A DNA stretch of 32,745 bases from assembly GCA_022822525.1 (NCBI GenBank), contig JAJEBN010000030.1, forward strand, positions 1 to 32,745, written 5' to 3'. The stretch is from Acidimicrobiia bacterium (GTDB taxonomy: Bacteria; Actinomycetota; Acidimicrobiia; Acidimicrobiales; Poriferisodalaceae). A program made the translations under genes and the position numbers. Positions 15,763 through 24,008 of the stretch are shown piece by piece (position 1 is the first letter of the stretch; each line of letters opens with the position of its first letter). The notes under the pieces were generated by a model. That model had not been told where the DNA came from. It ran no database searches and saw nothing but the letters and a program-made list of their open reading frames with translations.

Positions 15763-17916
15763 GTGAGAATCGCCGTCGTCTACAACCGCGACAGCCGCAA
15801 TGTGATCAACCTGTTCGGCATGCCGAACCAGGAGAAGATCGGCCTGAGAACCATCGAGCGCCTCAGCGATGCGTTGCGAGCCGGCGGCCACCAGGTCACG
15901 GCCCTCGAAGCCGACAAGGAGCTGATCTCCCAACTCGAGTCGTTCATGCCGCGCGTGGTCAAGGGCGAACGACCGGGCATGGTCTTCAACGTCTCCTACG
16001 GGCTGCAGGGACAAGCGCGCTACACCCACGTGCCCAGCATTTTGGAGATGATCGGCATCCCCTATGTGGCTTCCGGCCCGCTCGGGCACTCGCTGGCGCT
16101 GGACAAGGTCGTCACCAAGATGATCCTGCGCCAGCACGACATTCCCACCCCCGAATTCGTCGTGCTCGAGACGCCCCAGTCGCCGGTTCCCGACGATCTG
16201 CGCTACCCGATGATCGTCAAGCCCAAGAACGAGGCGGTGTCGTTCGGCCTCGCCGTGGTCGACGACGAGCAGGCGCTGCGGGAATCCGCTGGGGTCATCT
16301 TCGAGCGGTTTCGCCAGCCAGTGCTTGCCGAGCAGTTCATCGAGGGCCGCGAAGTCAACGTCGGGATCCTGGGCAACTCCCCGCCCGAAGCCTTCCCGCC
16401 GGTGATGCTGAGCTTCGGAACCGACGGCCCGCAGATCTACACATACGAAGACAAAACCGGGCGCAGCGGGCGGACCATCGAGCCGCTGTGCCCCGCCCCG
16501 ATCCCCGACGAACTCGCCCGGCACACCCAGGACATCGCCGTGCGGTCGTTCTCAGCGCTCGGGCTGTTCGACTGCGCCCGTGTCGACATGCGGATAGACG
16601 ACGACGACAACGCCTACGTGCTCGAGGTCAACAGCCTGCCCAGCCTCGGCGAGCACGGGTCGTACCTCGTGGGCGCCGACCATGTCGGGCTCGACTTCGC
16701 TGCGTTCGTCAATCGCCTCGTCGAGGTGGCGAGCGCCCGCTACTTCGGCACCCCACAGCCCCCGTCGGTCGACGCGAAGTCTGCCGACCCCTCCGAGCAG
16801 GTCTTCCAGTACATCACCCAGCGCCGCGACCAGATGGAGCGGTCGCTGCAGCAATGGGTGGAGCTGCCGAGCCGGACCGACGACCCGCTCGGCCTCGCAC
16901 GGACCGCCGACCGAGCTGGGCGGATCTTCGCCGACATCGGCATGAGGCCGGTGCTCGACCTCACCGACGAACCCGAGGCCTACATGTGGGAGACCGCCCG
17001 CGGCTTCGACGGCGGGACGCTGCTGGTCGCCCACCTCGACGTGCCCGCCACCGGCGCCGCGCTGCGCCAGGGCTTCCGTCGCGACCCCGAGTGGCTCTAC
17101 GGCGAGGGCATCGGCCGGTCGCGCGGCTCGCTGGTGATGCTCGAGTATGCCCTGCGGGCCCTGCGCGCCATCCGCACCCTGAGACGGGTTCCCCTCGGCG
17201 TGCTGCTGTACTCCGACGAGGGACAGGACGCCATCCAGAGCCACACCCTCATCAGGCGAGCCGCCGAGCGCGCCGAGCACGTGCTTGTCTGCCGCCCCGG
17301 CACGGTCGACAACGGCATCGTCACCCAGCGGCGAGGCAGCCGCCGCTACGAACTCACCGTCGAGGGGGCGCGACTGAGCCCGGGACAAATCGGCCGGCGA
17401 CGCACCGTGGCCAACTGGACGTTCGACAAGCTCGTCGCCATCGGCAAGCTCAACGCGCCGAACAAGCGGCTCTCGATCGCTGCGCTCGATGTGCACACCG
17501 AGCGGCACGCGATGTTCGTCCCGCATCGCGTCGAGGCCTCGCTGATCATGTCGTACCTCGACCCTGCCCACGCCGACGAAGCCGAGCGCTCTATGCGATC
17601 GATACTCGGGCGCGGCGGGCCGACGTGGCATCTCACTCGGCTCACCGATCGGCCGCCTATGGTTGACCGCCCGGCGAACCAGCAGGTTGTCGAAGCCCTC
17701 GAGAACGCAGCCGCCACATGGGACATCCCGCTCGATCACGAGTCGTCAGGATGGCCGTCGGTGGCGGGGCTCGTTCCCGGGCAGGCGTCCGTCGTCTGCG
17801 GGGTGGGCCCGGTGGCACGAGACCGCGGAACGCCCGACGAGGCAGTACAGCGCATCAGCCTCGTGCAGCGCACGCTGCTGCTCGCGGAGTACCTGATCGG
17901 CCGGGCGAAGCGATGA
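15763..17916 (+). CDS. ATP-grasp ligase fused to a degenerate M20-like peptidase domain
   Basis: A 717-residue two-domain protein. Residues 1 to about 330 are a D-Ala-D-Ala-ligase-like ATP-grasp: YPMIVKPKNEAVSFGL for ATP, EGREVNVGILGN, and the Mg2+ site E288-V-N290 in LEVNSLPSLG. Residues about 345-717 resemble the M20 zinc peptidase fold: H424-L-D426, the G447-E-G-I-G-R-S-R-G stretch and SD485-E486-G487. In a canonical enzyme the bridging Asp and the Glu-Glu pair would occupy 452 and 486-487; here they are Arg452 and Glu-Gly. GTG 15763 has AAGG upstream. It heads a gamma-glutamyl/amide operon, so ligation of an amino acid or peptide is plausible. Confidence 0.85.
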   Translation: MRIAVVYNRDSRNVINLFGMPNQEKIGLRTIERLSDALRAGGHQVTALEADKELISQLESFMPRVVKGERPGMVFNVSYGLQGQARYTHVPSILEMIGIPYVASGPLGHSLALDKVVTKMILRQHDIPTPEFVVLETPQSPVPDDLRYPMIVKPKNEAVSFGLAVVDDEQALRESAGVIFERFRQPVLAEQFIEGREVNVGILGNSPPEAFPPVMLSFGTDGPQIYTYEDKTGRSGRTIEPLCPAPIPDELARHTQDIAVRSFSALGLFDCARVDMRIDDDDNAYVLEVNSLPSLGEHGSYLVGADHVGLDFAAFVNRLVEVASARYFGTPQPPSVDAKSADPSEQVFQYITQRRDQMERSLQQWVELPSRTDDPLGLARTADRAGRIFADIGMRPVLDLTDEPEAYMWETARGFDGGTLLVAHLDVPATGAALRQGFRRDPEWLYGEGIGRSRGSLVMLEYALRALRAIRTLRRVPLGVLLYSDEGQDAIQSHTLIRRAAERAEHVLVCRPGTVDNGIVTQRRGSRRYELTVEGARLSPGQIGRRRTVANWTFDKLVAIGKLNAPNKRLSIAALDVHTERHAMFVPHRVEASLIMSYLDPAHADEAERSMRSILGRGGPTWHLTRLTDRPPMVDRPANQQVVEALENAAATWDIPLDHESSGWPSVAGLVPGQASVVCGVGPVARDRGTPDEAVQRISLVQRTLLLAEYLIGRAKR

Positions 17917-17920
17917 ACGA

Positions 17921-19636
17921 GTGATCGAGCACGTCGCCGACCGCGACACCGAGCGCTCCACGGCGCCACCGCCGGGGCCGTCTGAGCCGCCGGTGGTCGA
18001 CCGCCCCCGACGGCGCCCCAGCCGGCAGGTCAACACCGAGCTGCTCGAGCTCACCGACACGCGCATCCACGAGCCGCAGCGCATCGCCGCATCCGACCAC
18101 GGCATGGTTGCCACTGCGCACTATTCCGCCACAGCAGCGGGCGTCCAGATGCTCGAGCGCGGCGGCAACGCCATCGATGCCGCCGTCGCCGCAGCACTCG
18201 CACTGGGCGTGTGCGAACCGGCGGCATCGGGGCTCGGCGGCCAGACCATGATGGTCCTCCATCACAGCGCCACCGGCCGCACCATCGCCTTGGACGGCTC
18301 ATCACGAGCCCCCCACCGGGCGCTCGTCGAGAGCTTCGACAATCTCCGAGCGGACACCCGCAGGGGCCATCTCGCGACGACAGTGCCGAGCTCACCCGCC
18401 GTCTACGCCCACGCGCTCGAGAACTACGGCACCCTCAAGCCCTCGACGGTGCTGGAACCCGCGATCGCGCTGGCCGAAGACGGCTACGAAGTCAGCCTCT
18501 TGCAGTACCGGCTGTCACGCCGGGAGCGCAAGCACCTCGCGGCGCATTCGGCGCGGCAGTTCTTCCTCCAGGACGGCCGCCGGGTGTATCGGGCCGGCAC
18601 GAGGATCAACCAGCCGGTGCTGGCCCGAACGCTGCGGCGCCTGAGCGATCACGGCTTCGAGGACTTCTACCTCGGCGAGATCGCCCGCCTGATCCATGAC
18701 GACATGGAGGCCAACGGCGGGCTCGTCTTCGCGGACGACCTGGCGCAGATCCCCCACCCGATCGAGCGGCGACCGCTGTCGGTCAGTTTCGGACGCGACC
18801 GATTGATGACGATGCCGCTCCCCGGCGCCGGGCGCACGCTGATCGAGATGCTCAACATCCACCAGAGCCTCCCCCGCGAGCTCCAAGACATCGACTCGCC
18901 CCAAGGAGCGGTCTGCCTCGCCCAGACCATCCAGCAGGCGCTCATCGACCGAAACGACCGACCTCGCGACCCCAACCTGTACTCGCCGGCCTCCGACAAG
19001 CAGATGCTCAACCGCACCTACGCCCGGGGGCTTGCACGCGACATGGCACGCCGCTTCGGCCACGGCGAGACCACGCACCTGTAGGTCATGGACGCTCACG
19101 GCAACGTCGTCGCGCTGACGCAGTCGATCGAGAACGTGTACGGCTCGTGCGCTGCGTCGCCCGAACTCGGGTTCCTCTACAACAACTACATGAACGCGTT
19201 CGAAAGCGAAGACGTGTCCCATCCGTACTACCTGCGGCCCAATGCGGTCCCGTGGGCAAGCGTCGCGCCGTCGATCGTGTTCCGCTCCAAGGAGCCGTGG
19301 CTGGCGATCGGCTCGCCCGGCAGCGAGCGCATCCCCCCAACGATCCTGCAGGTGCTGCTGCGCCTGCGACGGGCGACTCCGATGTCAGCCGTCGACGCGC
19401 CCCGCATCCACTGCTCCATCGACGGAGTCGTCTCGGTGGAGGCCTCGCGCATCGCGACCGACGTGCTGCAGGCGCTCGCCGACGCGGGCTTCGAGATCAA
19501 CCAGCGAGAGCCCTACTCGTTCTACATGGGCTGCGTCCAGCTCGTGATGAGGGACGGCGATCGGCTCATCGGCGTCGCAGACCCCCGGCGGGACGGCGCC
19601 GCCGCCGGCCCGATCGCTGCGCCGCACTCGACGTGA
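17921..19636 (+). pseudogene. ggt: Gamma-glutamyltransferase interrupted by an in-frame TAG
   Basis: Two frames in the same phase, 17921-19084 and 19085-19636, together give a full-length gamma-glutamyltranspeptidase of about 571 residues. Family marks include MLERGGNAIDAAVAAALALG with SGLGGQ, the ETTHL processing site with nucleophile Thr384, then VMDAHGNVVALTQSIE and GSPGSERIPPTILQVLL. The TAG at 19082-19084 stands where relatives have Ser or Cys, and TCG to TAG is one base. The stop leaves only four residues of the small subunit, so the product would be dead unless the codon is read through or is a sequencing error. No signal peptide is visible, so it would be cytoplasmic. GTG 17921 is 4 bases after the previous stop. 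Confidence 0.85.
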
Positions 19637-20346
19637 GCCGGCTTCCGATCGTCATCTCGGTGCCGCACGCAGGTCTTCGTGTGCCAAGCGAGGTCGCAGA
19701 CAACTGCGTGCTCTCGCCGCAGGAGATCGCCGAGGACGGAGATGGTGGGGCCGCGGAGATCTACTCGATCGCCGACGAGGTGGGTGCATTCGTCACCACC
19801 GATGTCGCCCGCGCCATCGTCGACATGAACCGGGCACGTGACGACCGGCGCCGCGACGGCGTCGTCAAGACCCACACCTGCTGGGATGTTCCCGTGTACC
19901 GCCGGCCGCTCGCGGCACCCGAGATCGAGCAACTGCTCGACGCCTATCACGCCCCCTACCACGAGCGGCTCACAGCCTTGGGGGCCAGCGGCGAGTGGCC
20001 GCTCGGCATCGACTGCCACACCATGGCTGCCAGCGGCCCTCCCGTCGGTCCCGACCCGGGCAGCGAACGCCCGTGGCTCTGCCTGAGCAACGGCGAGGGA
20101 ACCTGCCCGCAGGAGTGGCTCGAAGGCTTGGCGGCATGCTTCTCAGAGCTCATCGAGGGGCCGGTCGGCATCAACCACCCGTTCCGTGGCGGCTACATCA
20201 CGAGGTCCCATGCGGCCGAAATGCCCTGGATCCAACTCGAGCTGTCCAGAGCCCCGTTCATGTCCTACGACGAGAAGCGGTCGATGGTCCTCTCGGCGTT
20301 CGGCGCCTGGGTCACGACGCATCTGAGCGTGTCGCCATGCACCTGA
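19633..20346 (+). CDS. N-formylglutamate amidohydrolase family protein
   Basis: A 237-residue zinc-dependent amidohydrolase fold. Typical segments are ISVPHAGLRVP near the start, DMNRARDDRR, the GIDCHTMAASGPPVG motif and the C-terminal NHPFRGGYITRSHA with IQLELSR. The classical member hydrolyses N-formyl-L-glutamate in histidine breakdown, but no hut genes are here, so another N-acyl or gamma-glutamyl substrate from the operon is likelier. GTG 19633 overlaps the preceding stop (GTGA), and its own end overlaps the monooxygenase start by 10 bases. Assignment to the family is good; substrate is inferred. Confidence 0.88.
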   Translation: MSRLPIVISVPHAGLRVPSEVADNCVLSPQEIAEDGDGGAAEIYSIADEVGAFVTTDVARAIVDMNRARDDRRRDGVVKTHTCWDVPVYRRPLAAPEIEQLLDAYHAPYHERLTALGASGEWPLGIDCHTMAASGPPVGPDPGSERPWLCLSNGEGTCPQEWLEGLAACFSELIEGPVGINHPFRGGYITRSHAAEMPWIQLELSRAPFMSYDEKRSMVLSAFGAWVTTHLSVSPCT

Positions 20347-21686
20347 GCGGGTTCATCCAGGCGTCCCCGAATCATCAGATCAAGGGGATGTGGAAGCACC
20401 CTTCCGACGAGACGTCGTGGGGGTACCGCACGCTGAGCTGGTGGCAGGACCTGGTGCGCACCCTGGAGCGGGGCTGCTTCGACGGGATCTTCTTTGCCGA
20501 TGTGCTGGGCACCTACGACGTGTACGGGGCGAGCCGCGAGGCTGCGTTGCGCGGTGCGGTCCAGATTCCTGGCATCGATCCCACGCTGCTGATCCCGGCG
20601 CTGGCGGCGTGCACCGAGCATCTCGGCTTCGCCGTGACCTTCTCGACGAGCCACCACGCGCCGTACCACACGGCCCGGCTGTTCTCCACGCTCGACCACC
20701 TCACCGGCGGCCGTGTCGGCTGGAACATCGTGACCTCGTACCTGTCCGATGCCGAACGCCAGGGGCTCGGCCAGATTCTCCCCCACGACACCCGGTACGA
20801 CCGGGCCGACGAGTACGTCGATGTCTGCCTGAAGCTGTGGGAGCAGAGCTGGGACGACGGGGCGATAGCGCTCGATGCCGGGGCCGACACGTTCACCGAC
20901 CCGGCCAAGGTGCACGAGATCGACCATGCCGGCGACTGGTTCACGGTGGAAGGCCCGCACATGGTCGAGCCCTCTCCCCAACGCACACCGGTGCTGTACC
21001 AGGCGGGGAACTCGGCACGCGGCGTCGAGTTCGCAGCCAACACCGGCGAGGTCGTGTTCATGTCGGTGCCAGGCAACGACAAGGGCGCCGCCGTCGTGGC
21101 GTCGCTGCGCGAGCAGGCGGCAGCGGCCGGCCGTGACCCCGAGCACATCCGCGCCCTGCAGGTGGCGCGGGTGGTGGTTGCCGAGACCGACGCTGAGGCC
21201 CGGTCGATGCGAGACGAGTGGTCACGGCTGTTCTCGGTTGACGGCTACCTGGCGCTGTACGGGGGCTGGACAGGCATCGACTTGGGCGGCCATCCACCCG
21301 ACACGCCGATCGACGACATCGAGGCGAACGCGATCCGCACCCAGGTCGAGCGCTGGAAGCTGGAGGATCCCGACAAGGTCTGGACCGTCGGCGATGTCGC
21401 CCGGCGGCTGTCAGACACCGCTGGCGGGCTGGGATTCGTGGGCTCGCCCACGACCGTCGCAGACCAGATGGAAGCGTTCATGGAGACCACCGGCGTCGAC
21501 GGGTTCAACGTGACCACGGCGCCCGTCCCGTGGGGCTTCGAGCAGGTGGTCGACTGCCTGGTGCCCGAACTCCAACGGCGCGGCCGGTTCCGCACCAGCT
21601 ACGAGGGCACCACCTTCCGGGAGAACTTCTTCGGCCCCGGCCAACGTCACCTGCACCCCACCTACCCCCGCCCCCGCCCCCGCTGA
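20337..21686 (+). CDS. LLM-class flavin-dependent monooxygenase (NtaA/SnaA/DszA type)
   Basis: A 449-residue (beta/alpha)8 flavin monooxygenase that uses reduced FMN supplied by a separate reductase. Family marks are FFADVLGTYDVYG, the STSHHAPYHTARLFSTLDHL block, GRVGWNIVTS, the RYDRADEYVDVCLKLWE helix and PVLYQAGNSARGVEFAA. Relatives attack amines, thiophenes or sulfones such as nitrilotriacetate, dibenzothiophene sulfone or dimethyl sulfone. ATG 20337 overlaps the amidohydrolase end by 10 bases, so it is coupled. The 3' end is C-rich, encoding PRPRPR. A decayed 5' copy lies at 13783. Confidence 0.94.
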   Translation: MHLSGFIQASPNHQIKGMWKHPSDETSWGYRTLSWWQDLVRTLERGCFDGIFFADVLGTYDVYGASREAALRGAVQIPGIDPTLLIPALAACTEHLGFAVTFSTSHHAPYHTARLFSTLDHLTGGRVGWNIVTSYLSDAERQGLGQILPHDTRYDRADEYVDVCLKLWEQSWDDGAIALDAGADTFTDPAKVHEIDHAGDWFTVEGPHMVEPSPQRTPVLYQAGNSARGVEFAANTGEVVFMSVPGNDKGAAVVASLREQAAAAGRDPEHIRALQVARVVVAETDAEARSMRDEWSRLFSVDGYLALYGGWTGIDLGGHPPDTPIDDIEANAIRTQVERWKLEDPDKVWTVGDVARRLSDTAGGLGFVGSPTTVADQMEAFMETTGVDGFNVTTAPVPWGFEQVVDCLVPELQRRGRFRTSYEGTTFRENFFGPGQRHLHPTYPRPRPR

Positions 21687-21698
21687 AGGAGATCAGAC

Positions 21699-22364
21699 AT
21701 GAGCACGCCTGCCGCCGCATTGGCGAACGACTCGGCCCGTGTCCGGGCGCTGGTGGTCGAGGCCGTCACTCAAGCTGCCGAGCTCATCGCCACCCCTGCT
21801 GCAGCCGAGCGATGGGACGAGCCGTCCGCTCTCAAGGGCATGACGGTCGGGGCGCTCTCGGCCCACCTCGTACGCGCCGCCGGAGCCACGATCGCCTACC
21901 TCGACCGCACCCCGCCCGACCGGCGTCCCGACGACGACCTGCTCACCGCGGTCACCTACTTCCACGCCGCGGTCGACTCCCCCATCCATGACCAGATCAA
22001 GGACGTCTCCGCCACCGAATCGGCCATCGGTCACGACGCCACCGCGGCCAAGTGCCGCCAACTGGCCACTGACCTCGAAACACGGCTCGCCGACGAACCG
22101 GCCGACCGGCTCGTCGCTGCGCTGGGAGGCCGTCTCCTCACACTCGACGACTTCTGCCGCACCAGGCTGATCGAAGTGCTCCTGCATCTCGACGACCTCG
22201 CCGTCAGCATCGGTCAGCCTCGCCCAGCCACCGACCCAGAGGGCGCAGCGATCATCATCGACATCTGCATCAACATCGCCCGAGACCGCAACGGCGACTG
22301 GGGCGTCCTCTACGCCCTGACCCGAGCCGAACGCTCAACAGGAACCATCTTCCCCGTCTTCTAG
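21699..22364 (+). CDS. Maleylpyruvate-isomerase N-terminal (DinB-like) domain protein
   Basis: A 221-residue four-helix-bundle protein of the mycothiol-dependent maleylpyruvate isomerase N-terminal/DinB-like superfamily, common in Actinomycetota. The metal triad is recognisable as H56 in GALSAHLVRA, then E159 and H163 in RLIEVLLHLDD. It lacks the C-terminal domain of the full isomerase. ATG 21699 has AAGGAG upstream and lies 12 bases after the monooxygenase stop. Members are thiol-dependent S-transferases or isomerases; mycothiol use is suggested by family only. It ends the operon before a hairpin. Confidence 0.85.
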   Translation: MSTPAAALANDSARVRALVVEAVTQAAELIATPAAAERWDEPSALKGMTVGALSAHLVRAAGATIAYLDRTPPDRRPDDDLLTAVTYFHAAVDSPIHDQIKDVSATESAIGHDATAAKCRQLATDLETRLADEPADRLVAALGGRLLTLDDFCRTRLIEVLLHLDDLAVSIGQPRPATDPEGAAIIIDICINIARDRNGDWGVLYALTRAERSTGTIFPVF

Positions 22365-22372
22365 CGAAAGCT

Positions 22373-22397
22373 GAGCTTCCGTCCAGAACGGCAGCTC
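22373..22397. terminator. Bidirectional terminator-like hairpin
   Basis: GAGCT (22373-22377) pairs with AGCTC (22393-22397) and CCGT (22379-22382) pairs with ACGG (22388-22391), with one mismatch between the two helices and loop CCAGA. It sits in the 41-base gap between convergent genes. No T-tract is present. Confidence 0.5.
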
Positions 22398-22405
22398 TGT
22401 TGGCG

Positions 22406-22678
22406 TCAGGCGACGTCGAGGAACTCGCGGAGTGCTGCTCGGATGATCTCGCTGGTAGTGGTGTGATCGGCTTCGGCTCGGGACTCAATCGCCGCCTTCA
22501 ACTCAGGATCGATCCGCACCGGTACGACCTCGGCGGGGCCCGAGCCCATGGAGGGACGGCCACGCCGACGAGTCTTGAGCGCCTCGACGTCGTAGCCGGT
22601 CGATTCGACTTCCTCCGCGATGGCGTCGAGGTCGGCATCGGTGAGGACCCGTCCGGTCTTGGTCGTGCGAACGGTCAT
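22406..22678 (-). CDS. Ribbon-helix-helix antitoxin
   Basis: A 90-residue protein with a C-terminal ribbon-helix-helix fold: the DNA-binding strand VPVRIDPEL, helix 1 KAAIESRAEAD, the turn and helix 2 TTSEIIRAALREFLDVA. The N-terminal part (GRVLTDADLDAIAEEVES) would bind the toxin. The ATG at 22678 overlaps the stop of the upstream toxin-like frame as ATGA, the toxin-first order seen in BrnT/BrnA-type pairs. It probably represses its own promoter. It is intact, while its toxin partner appears not to be. Confidence 0.88.
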   Translation of the reverse strand: MTVRTTKTGRVLTDADLDAIAEEVESTGYDVEALKTRRRGRPSMGSGPAEVVPVRIDPELKAAIESRAEADHTTTSEIIRAALREFLDVA

Positions 22679-22911
22679 GGTGCCGGGCCATTGCTTAGCG
22701 CGAGTAGGTCGTAGTACACGGGTCGAAAGTGCATGGCGTGAATCACGAGCTCGGCTTGCTCAGCGAGCTCAATCCAGATGATCTTGAGGAAGTTACCGGC
22801 GGCGTCTGGCCCAACCGCGAGCACTCTGGGCGGGTCGGCGCCCGAGTCGAGATCGGCGATAACGAAGGCGTGCTCAACGGCATAGAGGATGTCTGGCTCG
22901 CCGTCACCGAC
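22675..22911 (-). pseudogene. Toxin-like frame without a start codon (partner of the antitoxin)
   Basis: Directly upstream of the antitoxin, 78 codons are open on the minus strand. The peptide has the pattern DILYAVEHAFVIADLD, PPRVLAVGPDAAGNFLKII, and ELVIHAMHFRPVYYDLL, matching small toxin-like proteins that usually precede such antitoxins. In family members, as I recall them, a short KHG-like segment precedes this. Here TGA (complement of 22912-22914) comes just before it, and the first 29 codons contain no ATG, GTG or TTG. The toxin is therefore truncated or decayed, unless a rare start is used. Confidence 0.7.
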
Positions 22912-23114
22912 TCAGTAGTCGGCTTCTGATCCCGGAATCGGTCACAGTTGCTTCGACGCCGGTCTCCGGCGAATGGCGGAAACACAACTCCGGGTGCGCA
23001 TCGACCTTCGACTAGCGAAGTCAACGAGGCGTCGGCCACTGCACCACCGACAGCAGCCAGCAAGTATTGCTCTCGTCTATTCTGGACCACACCGATCCTT
23101 GGTACGCTCGCCCT
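22912..23114. other. Island boundary, no gene seen
   Basis: No credible coding frame here. GC content visibly drops toward 23115, and gene direction and codon use change at this point, which marks the left border of the leftward island. I found no tRNA gene, integrase or clear direct-repeat attachment site. Confidence 0.45.
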
Positions 23115-24008
23115 TTAGGAATCGCGTGTTTCTACCTGCTCCAGCAATTCATGCGCAGAACAGGGGCCAATCTCCTCGTATAGCCGCCGTGCCTCGTTTA
23201 GCAGCCGTCCAACCTCGGGACCCTGTCCTATCTGGAAGTGCGCCATAATATCCTGACCTGTAACAGGCAACATTTCCGAGAAGCGCGCCATGACGCGCGC
23301 TTCGATCACCCTACGCATTTCTAGTTCCAGATCACACTCATCGTCCAACAACCGCAGATGATCTAGCAACTCAGAGGAATTCTGTCGATGGAAGCGTGCT
23401 GGATCTAGCGCTGTCCAGCCACAATCAGTGGCTACCGATTCGATGAGTGTATGAAACCGGTGGACTGGCCAGTCACGCGACAGCTTGCGCTCCCATTCCT
23501 CAACGAGACCTGCGCAAGCCGAATGTACCTCGATCTCGCCTATGACATCCAGAATGCCACGGAAAAACTCGGCAGACGCATCGAGTAGAGCGAGGCATAG
23601 CTTCATCCAATGCTCATCGTTACGCGGTTGCCGCGTACCGCATTCGCGGAAAAACCACTCCTCGCATGACCTTGCTACCTCTATGTCGTGCGACGACGTG
23701 GGGTCCAGGTTGTGCTGTGCCCACGTCCGAAGTGACCGCGTGAGTTCCCAGTGCTTCCTCAGGGGCGGCCGATCTTGGACCAAGTGCTTGACGCTCACGC
23801 GGCCAGCCTCGTAGTTGAGGACGTAGAGCCAACTCGTTGCGCGGATGAAGACGAGTTCAGGCGTTGAACCCAGTTGCGGCGGATGCAACGAGACTTGACC
23901 GAATACTTCGGAACGGCTTGGCAAGATGGCACGGCTGAATATGTCGATGCGCTCGATCGCTTGCACAATCTCCAAGACAGAGGCATCGACCGGCTTCGTC
24001 GAACTCAT
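23115..24008 (-). CDS. Hypothetical protein, last gene of the island operon
   Basis: A 297-residue soluble, mostly helical protein; I do not recognise the family. Near residues 60-80 there is WLYVLNYEAGRVSV, suggestive of a small beta element. The C-terminus (residues 250-280) has TGQDIMAHFQIGQGPEVGRL, closely resembling the helix-turn segment at the end of CCA-adding tRNA nucleotidyltransferases (pattern G-DLM--F-L-PGP-VG-LL). No nucleotidyltransferase catalytic motif is present. ATG 24008 overlaps the end of the SIR2/NTPase gene by 4 bases, so it is translationally coupled and probably acts with it. Codon use is of lower GC than the left half of the window, like its neighbour. Confidence 0.8.
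   Translation of the reverse strand: MSSTKPVDASVLEIVQAIERIDIFSRAILPSRSEVFGQVSLHPPQLGSTPELVFIRATSWLYVLNYEAGRVSVKHLVQDRPPLRKHWELTRSLRTWAQHNLDPTSSHDIEVARSCEEWFFRECGTRQPRNDEHWMKLCLALLDASAEFFRGILDVIGEIEVHSACAGLVEEWERKLSRDWPVHRFHTLIESVATDCGWTALDPARFHRQNSSELLDHLRLLDDECDLELEMRRVIEARVMARFSEMLPVTGQDIMAHFQIGQGPEVGRLLNEARRLYEEIGPCSAHELLEQVETRDS

Noticed and set aside
16488..17739. Long ORFs on both strands within the ATP-grasp gene
   Set aside because: Shadows with Arg-rich or Val/His-rich composition. The ATP-grasp and M20-like motifs are all in the frame of 15763-17916.
20265..21146. Minus-strand ORF resembling one at 13732-14151
   Set aside because: The similarity is real, but it is the antisense image of the monooxygenase gene and its fragment, reported as such.
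22729..22929. Forward ORF with a double-glycine leader look (LSELNPDDLEEVTGG)
   Set aside because: It resembles a bacteriocin leader, but it is antisense to the toxin-like frame, whose peptide pattern is stronger. It has no ribosome site and no export genes nearby.
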